Positions 1 through 10,508 are shown, numbered from the stretch's first letter. The stretch: DNA of 64,000 nt from Gigantopelta aegis (GCF_016097555.1 NC_054703.1:40031130-40095129), one strand, 5' to 3'. Program-made: numbers and translations. The notes: a model not told the origin generated them from the sequence alone.

Positions 1-330
1 GGAGCGGGACGTAGATCAGAGGTAAAGCGTTCGCTCATGGTAGGTCGACTGATCGATCCCACATGGTGGACCCATTGGGTTGTGTCTAGTTCCAGCCTGT
101 GCACCACAACTGATGTATAAAGGCTGTGGTATGTGCTATCCTGTCTATGGGATGGTGCATATAAAACGTCCCTTATTGCTTATCAAAATTGCTTATCGGA
201 AACAGTGGCCCATGTGGCGGTATCGAGTTTCTTTCTCACTGTCATAATGCTCCTTAACCGTTTTGTCTGACGCCACATAAACGTATATCAAATGCGTTGA
301 GTGTGTCATTAAATAAACATTTCTCTCGTA
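1..330 (+). mobile_element. SINE, head H1 + tail TA
   Basis: A tRNA-like H1 head is seen at about 5-65, then the shared centre (ccagcctgtgcaccacaa, gggatggtgcatataaaa), then a TA tail ending in tgagtgtgtcattaaataaa. It is diverged, with an internal duplication around aaaattgcttatc. RNA polymerase III would have transcribed the parent copy from the head; mobilisation would have been by a LINE (family knowledge). Confidence 0.85.
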
Positions 331-480
331 TGTATGTGTAGTCTATATGCATTTCTAGTCGATTAGTTTATAGGTTGTTAGGTTGTTTGATAGTGAATGA
401 TATGGAAATAAATTGTTTTTGGTGTTAAAGAGTTCATGCATACATTAAAGTAATACTCCAGATGGGTATGGAGAAATAAC

Positions 481-818
481 TTAATCAGTAGACGAACTCA
501 TTTCTTCATCACCATCTTCGTTAAGGGGGACTATCACAGGGGGTATTTTATTTCTTATAAAACTATTTTGTTTTCTAAAATCTTCTTCGATCTTTATTGC
601 ATGTTTAACTGCGTCAGAGAAGTGTGTAGGTGTGACAGAGTTCGATGCATGTGCAAGTTCTCTCCGCAACGTGGTCATTTTACCATCATTATGACGAGCT
701 GTGTGCCCTTTGACTTGACTCCAGATCAGTTCTATCGGATTGAGTTCAGAATGTCTTGTCGGCAGTCTTAGACACAAGTGCCCATGGCGTTCAGCAATAT
801 CATCAGTAACAACATGTA
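481..818 (-). pseudogene. Tc1/mariner-type DDE transposase, C-terminal remnant
   Basis: The minus strand encodes about 110 residues, open from roughly 818 to a stop at 481. It contains LPTRHSELNPIELIWSQVKG, the hallmark block around the third catalytic acidic residue (the E of NPIE) of DDE_3 endonucleases in the IS630/Tc1/mariner superfamily. Upstream of it, VVTDDIAERHGH precedes the block as expected. The first two catalytic aspartates and the DNA-binding domain are absent because the 5' side is replaced by SINE sequence near 820. No TIRs were found, so this is a dead fragment of a DNA transposon. The ATG at 777 is incidental. Confidence 0.7.
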
Positions 819-819
819 G

Positions 820-882
820 TGGGTTTCCTCTCTAAGATTGTCAGAATTACGAACTGTTTGACATTCAATAGCAGCGTAGGGG
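820..882 (+). mobile_element. SINE tail TB fragment
   Basis: Only the centre-to-tail junction is present (gggtttcctctctaagatt, then acgaactgtttgacattc). It abuts the broken transposase on one side and an opposite-strand SINE on the other. Confidence 0.5.
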
Positions 883-902
883 TGGGACGTAGACCAGAAG
901 GG

Positions 903-1221
903 AGGAAGGAAGGAAAGAAGGAAATGTTTTATTTAACGACGCACTCAACACATTTTATTTACGGTTATATGGCGTCAGTCTTATGGCTAAGGACCACACA
1001 GATATTGAGAGAAAACCCACTGTCGCCACTTTTTGATTATCAGCAAGGGATCTTTTATATGCACCATCCCACGGACAGGATAGTACATACCACGGCTTTT
1101 GATATACCAGTCGTGATGCACTGGCTGACACGATAAATAGCCCAAGGGGCGCACCGACGGGGATCGATACCAGATCGACGTGCATCGAGCGAGTGCTTTA
1201 CCACTGGGCTACGTTCCGCCC
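903..1221 (-). mobile_element. SINE, H1 + TA
   Basis: This is a complete minus-strand copy: tail (tttatttaacgacgcactca) at about 925-945, centre with a tatatgcaccatcccacgga block, and H1 head ending ctgggctacgttccgcccc at 1221. It meets another H1 head on the opposite strand directly at 1220, giving a head-to-head junction. Confidence 0.9.
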
Positions 1222-1285
1222 CGTAGCCCAGTGGTAAAGCGCTCGCTGGATGTGCGGTCGGTCCAGGATCGATCCCTGTCGATGA
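1220..1285 (+). mobile_element. SINE H1 head fragment
   Basis: Only the tRNA-like head survives (cgtagcccagtggtaaagcg to gatcgatccctgtcgatg). With the preceding minus copy it forms an imperfect inverted repeat of about 60 bp per arm. Confidence 0.75.
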
Positions 1286-1404
1286 CAAAATTGCAATTTA
1301 TATTTCAACGATGGCATTTGCGTCGGTGCCATCATTAAGTTCGAGCCCTGCTTCAACTTATTAATATCACCAGTATATTAAAATTTCCTTTGTTTTTCTT
1401 TTGT

Positions 1405-1711
1405 TTAACGATACCACTAGAGCACATTGATTAATTAATCATTGGTTATTGGATGTCAAACATTTGGTAATTCTGACTCGTAGTCATCAGAGGAAACCCG
1501 CTACATTTTTCTTAATGCAGAAAGGGATCTTTTATATGCACTTTCCCACAGACAGGAAAACATATACCACGGCCTTTGTCCAGTTGTGGTGCACTGGTTG
1601 GAACGAGAGAAAAAAACTAATTAGCTGAATGGATCCACCGAGGTGATTCGACCCTGCGACGCAAGCATCTCAATCGAGCACTCGACCGAATGACCTAAAT
1701 CCCGCTTCATT
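1405..1711 (-). mobile_element. SINE, H2 + TB
   Basis: The minus-strand TB tail starts at about 1405 (gtttaacgataccactagag), followed by the centre and the H2 head (ccctgcgacgcaagcatctc) ending near 1711. It is full length and moderately diverged. Confidence 0.85.
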
Positions 1712-2290
1712 AAAATTTTGAGTATTATTATGAATGTCATAGGTAAGTATATTAAAATTTTGAATAAAATTCAACATCAATAGATAACTAGGTTGTTTTT
1801 AAAAGCTGAAGTATCGTAGTCAGGAAAACGTATATTAGTTGAAAGACTGAAAATGTACCATGGACTCCACTTTACGAAGCGATCGTAACGTTAAGATCAC
1901 TTCGTAAAACGGGGCTATAGTCGTTTGCCCATGAATTCAGAATTACTTCTTTTTTTTTCAAATTCAGAAGGAACACAGTCATATTTAGTTACGGCTGAAA
2001 TTCTAAAATAAAAGTAGTCTCAAAATGAAAAAAAACAACCCAACAGAAAACAAACATAAACGTAAAGAAGTTGTTTATTTATGTTTTCCATACTATACAG
2101 ACACAGACTACACGTGGAATCAGGGCCGTAGCTATGTAATAATGTGTGCTATGACAGGCCTCTGAGAATTGAAAATCTGCGTGACCCATTAATCGGTTAC
2201 GCAGAAAAAAAATCCATGCAACTCATTTACTGTTTGCGTAACCCGTTATATACATGTACTAATTGGTGCTAATTGGTTCGAACATCATTT
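1712..2290. other. AT-rich intergenic stretch with MITE fragments
   Basis: No coding signal is seen. It holds a short inverted repeat at about 1872-1912 (ttacgaagcgatc / gatcacttcgtaa), related to the 29-bp array at 45.8 kb. At about 2153-2215 lies a block (gacaggcctctgagaattga) that recurs inverted at about 8155-8226. Confidence 0.5.
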
Positions 2291-2317
2291 ACAATATCCG
2301 GCGTCCCGCCCCGACCT

Positions 2318-2347
2318 CTCCCCCCACCCCCCCCCCCCCCCCCCCCC
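2318..2347. repeat. poly-C tract
   Basis: A run of about 30 nearly pure C follows ctctcccccc. It is typical of the G/C-run MITEs of this window, but no flanking TIRs were identified here. Confidence 0.7.
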
Positions 2348-2436
2348 TACAAACCTAAGCATCCACGCCTGTGTACAGACCTGGATATGGGAGTCAATGG
2401 TGTCAGATCAAAACGTTATAGATCAACCGATTTCAA

Positions 2437-3150
2437 TCAAATTGGCTGATAAAACGATTTAGCACACGTCTCACATTTGAAATTCTTGACACCAGAGTGA
2501 CTCAACATGTGCTCTTTTAGCTGGAAGCTGCGTGAGAAACACGACTCACACACGTTACATTTGAAACTGTTAACAGTATGAACAACCATGTGTCGCTTCA
2601 AGTACTTCTTGCGATAGAAACACTTTCTGCACACCTCACACGTGAACCCCTTGACTCCGCTGTGAACCAGCATGTGCTGTGTCAGGTAAATCCTGCGCAG
2701 GTAACACTTCTTGCAGACCTCGCATTGAAATGGTCGTTCACCCGTGTGGACCCGCATGTGTTGCATAACCTGACTCTTGTAAGTGAAACACTTCAGGCAC
2801 ATTCCACATCTGAAAGGTTTCCCAGAAGAGTCTTCGGAGGTTTGTATTTCCGGTTTAGAATCGGTTTTGTAGTGCTCTGATGACGAAACCTCAAATTGGA
2901 CACATCCACATTTGAAAGGTTTGCCAGAAGAATCTTCTGTGGTATGTATTTCCGGTTTAGAATTGGTTTTACAATGCTCTGATGAAACCTCACATTGTAA
3001 GCATCTGTCATCACAGGAATACATTATAATACAGGTTCTTGGTTTTCGGACAGGCCTGGTGAAAACGTTTTGGATGGTATTATTCTGATCAGAATGGTCT
3101 GTTTTCGTTACGAGTTTGTCTAACATCGGCCAGGAATGATTAGTGTCCAA
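2437..3150 (-). CDS. C2H2 zinc-finger protein (ZNF copy 1), last finger truncated
   Basis: The ORF encodes 237 residues, probably a nuclear DNA-binding protein. Four complete C2H2 fingers are visible at about 103-125, 131-153, 159-181 and 186-208, joined by HTGERP/HSGVK-type linkers. A fifth begins (FKCETCAKSF) but stops before its helix and histidines, so the gene is truncated at 3'. Residues about 53-100 contain an internal duplication of about 36 residues (EVSSEHxKTxSKPEI, then TEDSSGKPF). The N-terminus itself derives from a repeat of the leader. It shares leader design with the other three fingers. It may be a functional short gene or a decaying paralogue; a downstream exon is not excluded. 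Confidence 0.75.
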   Translation of the reverse strand: MDTNHSWPMLDKLVTKTDHSDQNNTIQNVFTRPVRKPRTCIIMYSCDDRCLQCEVSSEHCKTNSKPEIHTTEDSSGKPFKCGCVQFEVSSSEHYKTDSKPEIQTSEDSSGKPFRCGMCLKCFTYKSQVMQHMRVHTGERPFQCEVCKKCYLRRIYLTQHMLVHSGVKGFTCEVCRKCFYRKKYLKRHMVVHTVNSFKCNVCESCFSRSFQLKEHMLSHSGVKNFKCETCAKSFYQPI

Positions 3151-3273
3151 TGATTCTGCGAAAAACGGTTTGAATAGTATTATCCAGATCAGAACGTCCT
3201 GCTTTTGTTACGAGTTATTAATCAACCAGGAATGAACAGCGTCTGACGACACTGCGACAGTGTAGAGGAAACA
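3151..3273 (-). promoter_or_regulatory. Leader exon of ZNF copy 1 with 3' splice site
   Basis: On the minus strand a pyrimidine-rich tract ending TTTTTCAG abuts tgtttcctct, giving a probable acceptor with exon start at 3273. Leader sequence such as gctgttcattcctgg matches the leader of ZNF copy 4. It is partly duplicated into the coding start (two copies of about 95 bp across 3060-3240). Confidence 0.45.
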
Positions 3274-3329
3274 CTGAAAAAGGACACAGATAATTCATAA
3301 ATAATCTGTAAACAAAGTGACCAGGGGCT

Positions 3330-3905
3330 TAATTCACAAAGCTCTCTTAGGCTCTGCTAGAAACAAAGCATCCTCTTGGCAAGTCTTTTAGCATTGCACT
3401 ACGAGATCGCAAAGTTGCGAGAATTTAGTGAATTCGGCCCCTGGGGCCTAATTCACAAAGCTCTCAGGCTATCTTATGCAACACAGCACCATCTTTGCTA
3501 GTCTTTTTCGTATACTTGAGGCGCGGTCGGTCTAGGATCGATTCCCGTAGGCGGACCCATTGGGCTATTTCTCGTTCCAGCCAGTGCTCCACAACTGGTG
3601 TAACAAAGGCTGTAGTATGTGCTATCCTGTCTCTGGGATGGTGCATATAAAAGATCCCTTGCTACTAATCGAAAATAGTATCCCATGAAGTGGCGACAAC
3701 GGATTTCCTCTCTCAATATCTGTGTGGTCCTTAACCATATGTCCAACACCATATAGCCGTAAATAAGATCTTAGATGTGTAGAGTGCGTCGTTTATTTCC
3801 TCTCAGGCTTTCTTAAGCAATACCGCACCGTCTTTGCTAGTCTTTTTGTACTGTACTACGAGATCGCAACTCTGCGGGCCTAATTCATTAAATTCTCGCA
3901 ACTTT
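3330..3905. mobile_element. MITE-like 'aattcacaaagctctc' element interrupted by a SINE
   Basis: Copies of a short element (ggcctaattcacaaagctct, then cgagatcgcaa) flank the SINE at 3520-3800. They resume at about 3805 (ctctcaggctttcttaagca) and run into the 84-bp array. The array unit is derived from this element, since gtgaattaggcccc is its end. Confidence 0.5.
3520..3800 (+). mobile_element. SINE, H1 + TA, 5'-truncated
   Basis: It starts inside the head (gcgcggtcggtctaggatcg), has the full centre, and a TA tail reaching tagagtgcgtcgtttattt. It lies within the aattcacaaag element. Confidence 0.85.
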
Positions 3906-5058
3906 GCGATCTCGCAGTGCCATGCTAAAAGACAGATGATGTTTTGTTGTCTAGCAAAGCCTAAGAGATATTTGTGAATTAGGCCCCTGGGATCTCGCAG
4001 TGCCATGCTAAAAGCCAGATGATGTTTTGTTGTCTAGCAGAGCCTAAGAGATATTTGTGAATTAGGCCCCTGGGATCTCGCAGTGCCATGCTAAACGACA
4101 GATGATGTTTTGTTGTCTAGCAGAGCCTAAGAGATATTTGTGAATTGGGCCCCTGGGATCTCGCAGTGCCATGCTAAAAGACAGATGATATTTTGTTGTC
4201 TAGCAGAGCCTAAGAGATATTTGTGAATTAGGCCCCTGGGATCTCGCAGTGCCATGCTAAAAGACAGATGATGTTTTGTTGTCTAGCAGAGCCTAAGAGA
4301 TATTTGTGAATTAGGCCCCTGGGATCTCGCAGTGCCATGCTAAAAGACAGATGATGTTTTGTTGTCTAGCAGAGCCTAATTTGTTAATTAGGACCCTGGG
4401 ATCTCGCAGTGCCATGCTAAAAGACAGATGATGTTTTGTTGTCTAGCAGAGCCTAAGAGATATTTGTTAATTAGGACCCTGGGATCTCACAGTGCCATGC
4501 TAAAAGACAGATGATGTGTTGTTGTCTAGCAGAGCCTAAGAGACATTTGTGAATTAGGACCCTGGGATCTCGCAGTGCCATGCTAAAAGACAGATGATGT
4601 GTTGTTGTCTAGCAGAGCCTAAGAGATATTTGTGAATTAGGCCCCTGGGATCTCGCAGTGCCATGCTAAAAGACAGATGATGTTTTGTTGTCTAGCAGAG
4701 CCTAAGAGATATTTGTGAATTAGGCCCCTGGGATCTCGCAGTGCCATGCTAAAAGACAGATGATGTTTTGTTGTCTAGCAGAGCCTAATTTGTTAATTAG
4801 GACCCTGGGATCTCGCAGTGCCATGCTAAAAGACAGATGATGTTTTGTTGTCTAGCAGAGCCTAAGAGATATTTGTTAATTAGGACCCTGGGATCTCACA
4901 GTGCCATGCTAAAAGACAGATGATGTGTTGTTGTCTAGCAGAGCCTAAGAGATATTTGTTAATTAGGACCCTGGGATCTCGCAGTGCCATGCTAAAAGAC
5001 AGATGATGTGTTGTTGTCTAGCAGAGCCTAAGAGACATTTGTGAATTAGGCCCCTGGC
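3905..5058. repeat. 84-bp satellite array, about 14 copies
   Basis: The unit begins ctgggatctcgcagtgccat and ends gtgaattaggcccc, 84 bp. Copies start near 3988, 4072, 4156, 4240, 4320 and so on to 5058. Two copies carry the same 12-bp deletion (gagcctaatttgttaattag, near 4375 and 4784), and flanking variants (gttaattaggaccc, gatgtgttgttg) recur with them. A block of about 409 bp has therefore been duplicated as a unit. Confidence 0.9.
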
Positions 5059-5379
5059 CTGTAGGAATCGCGATTGGGCTGTTGCCCCAACCCACTTGGT
5101 GGCAAAAATGTACGGGATTTTTTCTCCTACTCTATATAAATAAATAAATACACATATTGCTTGTGCCCGTACACTAGATTTCATAATGGTTTCTACAGGC
5201 CTGGCAATACAATTGTTGCGTGCGCGTGTTTGTGTGCTGTATGTGTAATGTGTTTGTTTTGTGTGTACACGCACGTGCGTGCATGTTGTTTGTATAATGT
5301 ATGTTTTGTGTGCTCTGCTGTGTGTGCAAGTGTGTGTCACAATGTTTTATTAGTAAACGTGAACATTATCGGCAATAGA
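5059..5379. other. Intergenic, partly TG-rich
   Basis: No gene is seen. It includes a short repeat-like block (cccacttggtggcaaaaatg), (aaat)n at about 5136-5152, and loose TG-rich DNA at about 5218-5340. Open frames over the TG-rich part are low complexity. Confidence 0.5.
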
Positions 5380-5470
5380 AATTGAATTGGTCTATTAGAA
5401 CCTGTAATAGAGCGGGAATCTGTGACTACCGTTTTGTATTGCGCAGACGGTTAGAGAGCATTGACAACTG
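5380..5470. repeat. Fragment of zinc-finger upstream-region repeat
   Basis: The block with agagcggga and gagagcattgaca resembles the segment at about 39550-39640, itself colinear with DNA upstream of ZNF copy 2. It resumes after the long-TIR element at 6105. The match is weak. Confidence 0.3.
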
Positions 5471-5479
5471 TCAAAATGT

Positions 5480-6104
5480 CAATCTAATTAAAATTAGCTC
5501 CACTATTACATGTAGATCTGACAGCAGCCAGTTGGAGCTCATGTCCACCAATCAAAACCTTACTTGCAGAATCATGCCAGTGATTTGAAAATAATTTGAA
5601 AATATTCCGAATTATCCTGAGGGTATACGATATGTTTCATGTGAATTACGAATGCTTTATTTAGACCAGTAGAACTAATTTTAATCTGAATGCTAACAAC
5701 ACTGCGTAGTCTCCAATGTCCAAGTAACATTTCGTCTGTAAATAATAATTTAAATATTGACCAATCACACTTCGCCTTTTATAACGTTATTTGGGAGCAT
5801 ACAAATTCTAAAAATATCGGGCGAGTCTATTTTAGTGGCCGCAGTACAGCGAACCATACCAATACGTACGGGATGGGTTATCAGTCTTCAATTTTACATT
5901 ACAAATTATTTATTTTATAAAATAAAACATGTTTTAAGGAATTCGTAGTTCACACGTATACCCTCAGGATAATTCGGAATGTTTTCAAATTATTTTTAAA
6001 TCACTGGCATGATTCTGCAAGTAAGGTTTTGATTGGTGGACATGAGCTCCAACTGGCTGCTGTCAGATCCACATGTAATAGTGGAGCTGATTTTAATTAG
6101 ATTG
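5480..6104. mobile_element. Long-TIR non-autonomous element (MULE-like MITE), 625 bp
   Basis: The termini caatctaattaaaattag and aattagattg are inverted repeats extending about 150-180 bp (gttggagctcatgtccacca in the left arm, its complement in the right). Flanks tcaaaatgt (5471-5479) and tccaaatgt (6105-6113) are an 8/9 TSD. Long TIRs with 9-10-bp TSDs are typical of Mutator-like elements; the assignment is inferred since no transposase is present. Related copies lie at 37597, 39754 and 50782. Confidence 0.8.
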
Positions 6105-6186
6105 TCCAAATGTCAGTCTATAGTCCGTCCCATCATTCTATACAATATGTTGGGAGGGGAGGTGGGTGCAAATAATTTCAGCTTAG

Positions 6187-6245
6187 CAGGCCCGTACGCA
6201 GGGGGGTGCGAGGGGTGCGTATCCATCCCCCATAGTCTGCCGAGG
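6187..6245. mobile_element. G-rich MITE fragment (cccgtacgcagg type)
   Basis: It begins caggcccgtacgcagggggg. The same terminus occurs in reverse at about 7700-7720. The opposite end is not identified. Confidence 0.4.
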
Positions 6246-7140
6246 TCCGTCCGTGGATGTGTAAAAAAAAAAATAGTCCGACAATGTGAACTATATGAAG
6301 TTTTCGCAGTTATGGCGTAATGCGCAGTAGAAATGTGCTGTAACGTAACCAATGTCGTTAACTTTTTCGCGGATCCTGACACTAACTTCATTATCTCCCT
6401 TTCAATTGCCGTCGTTGAGATATAAATTGCCATAGGTAGAGAGCATCACCGATGGCACTTTTGTGCTCCTCAATAATGGCGAAATGTATACACCTGGTGT
6501 ACATTATCTGCCAATATTTAACATTTGCACATTTAAAAGATGACTACATATAATAAGATAGCCTTTCAGTCAGGTTTATTTGCTGCAAATGCCACTTTAA
6601 AAACAATTGTCACAGGCAGGCTCAAAATTGCCGTGGGAGACAAATTCGTAAGTTCGAGTCCTGAAGATTCAGTATAATTGCACGCTTTATGCCATATCCA
6701 AGCCCCGATTATAGACCACAGTGTAAGTAATGTTATCTTAATTTGTCAGTAGGCAATAGGAAGCAAGTCAAATCGGCCCCTGTTCAAAACGGTCCCAGTG
6801 AGTCCAAAAGACTCGGTGTGGTCAAAACGTCTCCAGTCATATACGGCCCCAGTTCAAAACGGCCCCATACTATTTCCCTATATCTATGCCGCCACAAATA
6901 TGTTTTGATACAATTATGTTCTAGTCATTACTTGTTTATATTGTTATGGCAAGAAATATAAACTTTTTTTTGTTCATTTATAGTTAGTATTCTTATTTAT
7001 TGCTTCAGAAACAAATATTGCAATACTGAAATGTGTGGCAATACACGCCTTTAGTAGGTTGACCCAATGGTGTGATTATACATGTACCAGTTTGCTGAAA
7101 TTTTAAACTCAAGCAAAATAGATTGGTTGATACCGAGTGT
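6246..7140. other. Intergenic AT-rich DNA
   Basis: No coding sequence is supported. A degenerate motif acggccccagttcaaaacgg recurs three or four times between about 6770 and 6870. Nothing else is recognised. Confidence 0.5.
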
Positions 7141-7144
7141 ACAC

Positions 7145-7205
7145 TTTCAGAGCCGTAGCTAGCAGGGGGCAAGGAGGGCCCCCTTTGCCCCCCCCCCCCC
7201 CCGAA
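7145..7205. mobile_element. G/C-rich MITE fragment (gccgtagctag type)
   Basis: It starts cagagccgtagctagcaggg and runs into a 16-bp C tract. The same start recurs at 60450. The CAG start is reminiscent of hAT-type termini (inference). Confidence 0.45.
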
Positions 7206-7607
7206 AAAAATCCGGAAAGCATTATAGAAACTTTGTATAAAACAATCATTATGCTACTGTCTGAACTTGAGATTTCATCTATGGCCATATAGAAAACCAA
7301 TGGTCTAGTGACAGACGGTCATAACAGCTATGCATAGCAGTCACAACCTTCCGTTACCAGACCATGGATTTGTCACACGTGTAGTTAGGAACTTCCAGAT
7401 CAGTCTGTGCACGCGAAACATTTTCATTCGATGACTGAATGTCGACAACATAGGGCATGGTCAGACCGCAGCAGACATGGGGTAATAACCTTTCTTCTAC
7501 AATTTCTGTATAAAATAATAATTTGACATATTTTGAGGCAAAGAAACATTTCAAATTTACTTCCCAGAATGCAGGAAAATGCATCTCCTGCATTCTAGAT
7601 TTAAAAA

Positions 7608-7722
7608 CATTTCGGGGGGGGGGGGAGCATGCCCCCGGACCCCCCTAGCAACTCCGGCCCTTTGGGCTGTCGATTATGCCCCCCCCCCCCCCCCCCATAA
7701 ATTTCTGCGTACGGGCCTGGCT
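7608..7722 (-). mobile_element. G/C-rich MITE fragment (cccgtacgcag type)
   Basis: Read on the minus strand it begins ccaggcccgtacgcagaaat, followed by a run of about 20 G, a cgacagcccaaagggccgga block and a second G run. Confidence 0.5.
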
Positions 7723-7847
7723 TGGTTTGATGTATGAAGAAAACTACCGTAAGTGTTTTTGAAATAACAAAACAAACCCCAACTATTTGTGTGTGCAAAT
7801 TACAAATAAATAAGTTGTAGTAAATTTCATAGTATGAAAAAAAGGCG

Positions 7848-8006
7848 TTCCCTGTGGGACGGACTATATAGCTCTCATACCGTCAAAGGCGTTCCCTGTG
7901 GGACGGACTATATAGCTCTCATACCGTCAAAGTGCTCGGGATAAAAGGCGTTCCCTGTGGGACGGACTATATAGCTCTCATACCGTCAAAGTACTCGGGA
8001 TAAAAG
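7848..8006. repeat. Minisatellite, three copies
   Basis: The core aaggcgttccctgtgggacg followed by gactatatagctctcatacc occurs three times in direct order. Copies 2 and 3 carry an extra 15-bp end (aaagtgctcgggata), so spacing is about 44 then 60 bp. Confidence 0.9.
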
Positions 8007-8154
8007 ATATTACAACAGGCCCCTAAAAATTGCGAGAACGATTGTTTCATTCGCGCGTTGGTCACGCGAATCTAATTTTGCATAACCTATTTTTTGTTCG
8101 CGAGAAATATGAATCATCATTTACTTGGGTATAACGTATTACGCTGAAAGGAAA

Positions 8155-8228
8155 TGGATTACCTGGATGTATTTCTGTGTAACCGATAAATGGGTCACGC
8201 AGATTTTCAGTTCTCAGAGGCCTGTCAC
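8155..8228 (-). repeat. Dispersed repeat, inverted relative to 2153-2215
   Basis: gggtcacgcagattttcag and tctcagaggcctgtcac match the complement of about 2153-2200. The family is unknown. Confidence 0.55.
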
Positions 8229-8267
8229 AACCATGTAAATTTACATGCTAACAGGGTGTTAAAATGG

Positions 8268-8596
8268 ACGTAGCCCAGTGGTAAAGCGTTCGCTTGATGC
8301 GCGGTCGGTCTAGGATCGATCCCGTCGGTTGACCCATTGGCATTGGGCTATTTCTCGCTCCAGCCAGTGCTCCACAATTGGTAACAAAGACCGTGGTATG
8401 TACTATCATGTCTGTGGGATGGTGCATATAAAATATCCCTTGCTGCTAATCGAAAATGAGTAGCCCATGAAGTAGCGACAGCAGGTTTCCTCTTTCAATA
8501 TCTGTGTGGTCCTTAACCATATGTCCGACGCCATATAACCGTAAATAAAATATGTTGGGTGCGTCATTAAATAAAACATTTCCTTCCTTCCTTCCC

Positions 8597-8597
<1 letters not shown>
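8268..8597 (+). mobile_element. SINE, H1 + TA
   Basis: Full-length copy beginning acgtagcccagtggtaaagc. The TA tail ends in (cttc)n, followed directly by a C run and (CT)n to about 8628. The cattgg dinucleotide step after the head is duplicated. Confidence 0.9.
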
Positions 8598-8627
<30 letters not shown>

Positions 8628-8628
8628 G
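8596..8628. repeat. (C)n(CT)n microsatellite
   Basis: About 13 C followed by roughly ten CT repeats, grown from the SINE tail. Confidence 0.9.
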
Positions 8629-8689
8629 TGTGACGTGTGTGTTTCTTTTTTGTTCTTCTTTTTTTTAATGGCCTGACGCCACCCAGAAG

Positions 8690-9010
8690 ATTTGAATCAT
8701 ACAGCCCATACACTTGTTCTATTTCGAGTATCAGTTAATTATTAGCAAAATAAATGTTTGGGCCGAAAATAGGCAATATGATCATATTGTGAAGTAATGT
8801 TTTGTTGAAACATATTATATCCGTGAACAAAAATTCTAATTTATAAGTTTAGAACGTAGAGAATTGTTACAATACATTAAATACTTACTGACAACAATCC
8901 GGTTATCACAAATGAACCGGAAATGATAAACCTCTTCCGACCTGATGTTCGGACTAAAATATACTTTGATATGCGGACTCTGTTCAACTACATCTCATCT
9001 TCAGACGAAA
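8690..9010. repeat. Unclassified interspersed repeat, copy 1 of 3
   Basis: Blocks ttgttctatttcgagtatca, cggttatcacaaatgaac, cctgatgttcggacta and tttgatatgcggactc recur in the same order at about 40840-41190 and 57950-58270. No TIRs or coding capacity are seen. Confidence 0.6.
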
Positions 9011-9212
9011 TCTTCTATTCACAGATTATCCAAGGAATTATTCGTATCATAAAATAATTAATTTTGGCGGTAAACGATTTATTCCTCTCTAATTATGTCA
9101 CAGGTGCCGCACAACCGGGGTCACATTAACGGTTCCAGGGGTGTGTGTGTCACATGGATCCCGTGACCCCCCTCTACCCGACTGTTTGAAGTGCCCCTTT
9201 TAATGACTTTGA

Positions 9213-9213
<1 letters not shown>

Positions 9214-9265
<52 letters not shown>
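9214..9265. repeat. (AT)n microsatellite
   Basis: About 25 AT units. Confidence 0.95.
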
Positions 9266-9268
<3 letters not shown>

Positions 9269-9400
9269 CACCATCCACAAAATAAAGTTAAGGGGCAGAT
9301 TCGCAAATGGACATCCGAGACGACATATACAATCGCACGAATTGTTATCTTACATTAAAACGCGTTTTTGAACATGAAATCGTGCTGTACCTTTATTTGC

Positions 9401-9528
9401 TGTGAGGCACGGTTTCAGAGGAGGGTGGTGAGGGTGTTTATTCCCTGTGAGGCACGGTTTCAGAGGAGGGTGGTGAGGGTGTTTATTCCCTGTGAGGCAC
9501 GGTTTCAGAGGAGGGTGGTGAGGTGTTT
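9401..9528. repeat. 45-bp minisatellite, about 3 copies
   Basis: The unit gtgaggcacggtttcagagg, agggtggtgagggtgtttat, tccct is repeated almost exactly. Because 45 is a multiple of 3, an apparent repetitive peptide arises, but there is no wider coding context. Confidence 0.9.
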
Positions 9529-9714
9529 ATCACGTGGATTCATTCAGTGAAGGTATTATATTGTAATATAATAATATTGATCAGCTGGGTGTTTAGGGAA
9601 AAACACTTGCCATATGCATACGTAATGTCTGTTAATGTAGGCCTACGTTTGAACGCTGTAGAAGCCCTTTTTAAACATTCCACGCCCTGAATAGCCTACT
9701 GTATACGCCTTTTG

Positions 9715-9965
9715 TGGAAGGGTGCTCCCCTCCCTACAAAAATCCTACTCCCCCCTACTGGCGTAGGCAGGATTTTATATGGGGGGGGGGTCCATATTGG
9801 GGGGACCAACCCACACATGTATGTATGTATGTATTTGATTTTATAAAAATTAATAGGTGTTGTTGTGGGGGGGGGGTTGGGGTTGGGGGTGGGGGTATAA
9901 AGGTTTCATTGGAGGACATGGCCTCTGTGGGCCACCCTCTCTACGCCACTGCATCCGCCCCTGAC
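9715..9965. mobile_element. G-rich MITE-like repeat
   Basis: It contains three G runs between ctactggcgtaggcagga and ctctacgccactgcatc, a likely inverted terminal motif (tggcgtag / ctacgcca). Confidence 0.45.
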
Positions 9966-10061
9966 AGGCACAATTTGGGGGTTTATTTAATGCATGTTAG
10001 TGTACTTTGAAATAATGTGGATGCCTTTGATTTCTTTCTCTTTTTTATTAAATTTTTTTCA

Positions 10062-10090
10062 TTATTATTTATTTATTTATTTATTTATTG
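10062..10090. repeat. (TTTA)n microsatellite
   Basis: About seven tetranucleotide units. Confidence 0.85.
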
Positions 10091-10436
10091 CAACCGCCTT
10101 CCTTTCTGAGATAATTATGCAACTGCGACGTTAAGTTACGAAAATTGCCGGAAACGTTCCCTTAAAAACGTTGCGTGACGTCAACAATGCTTTAACGTTT
10201 TAATTAATATATGCTTATTGATGTCAACGCGATACGACGCACATACTTCGAAAGATAGTTTTAACTTCAAAAATGTGTGAATGGAGTCGCTGTTTGACAC
10301 TTTATCCAGAGGGGGGCATCACACAGGTCCCGTGTCTTTTTTAATTACTTTAAAACAAATTAATCCATATTTAACATTCAATAGCCGATCATTAATTATA
10401 ATAAATCAATGCGCCCTAGTAAACATAAGTGTACGA

Positions 10437-10508
10437 GTCCCCCCTCCCCTCCCCCTCCCCTCCCCACTCCCCCTCCCCCACTCCCCCTCCCCTCCCCCTC
10501 CCCCCCCG
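10437..10508. repeat. C-rich (CCCCTC)n tract
   Basis: About 70 bp of strictly pyrimidine cccctcccctccccctcc type; a candidate triplex or i-motif former. Confidence 0.85.

Noticed and set aside
819-1288. Frames such as the 105-residue one at 819-1136
   Set aside because: They translate SINE sequence; the same peptides recur at every TA copy.
3905-5058. 84-bp array as a CRISPR array
   Set aside because: There are no unique spacers: the whole unit is repeated, and the context is animal DNA.
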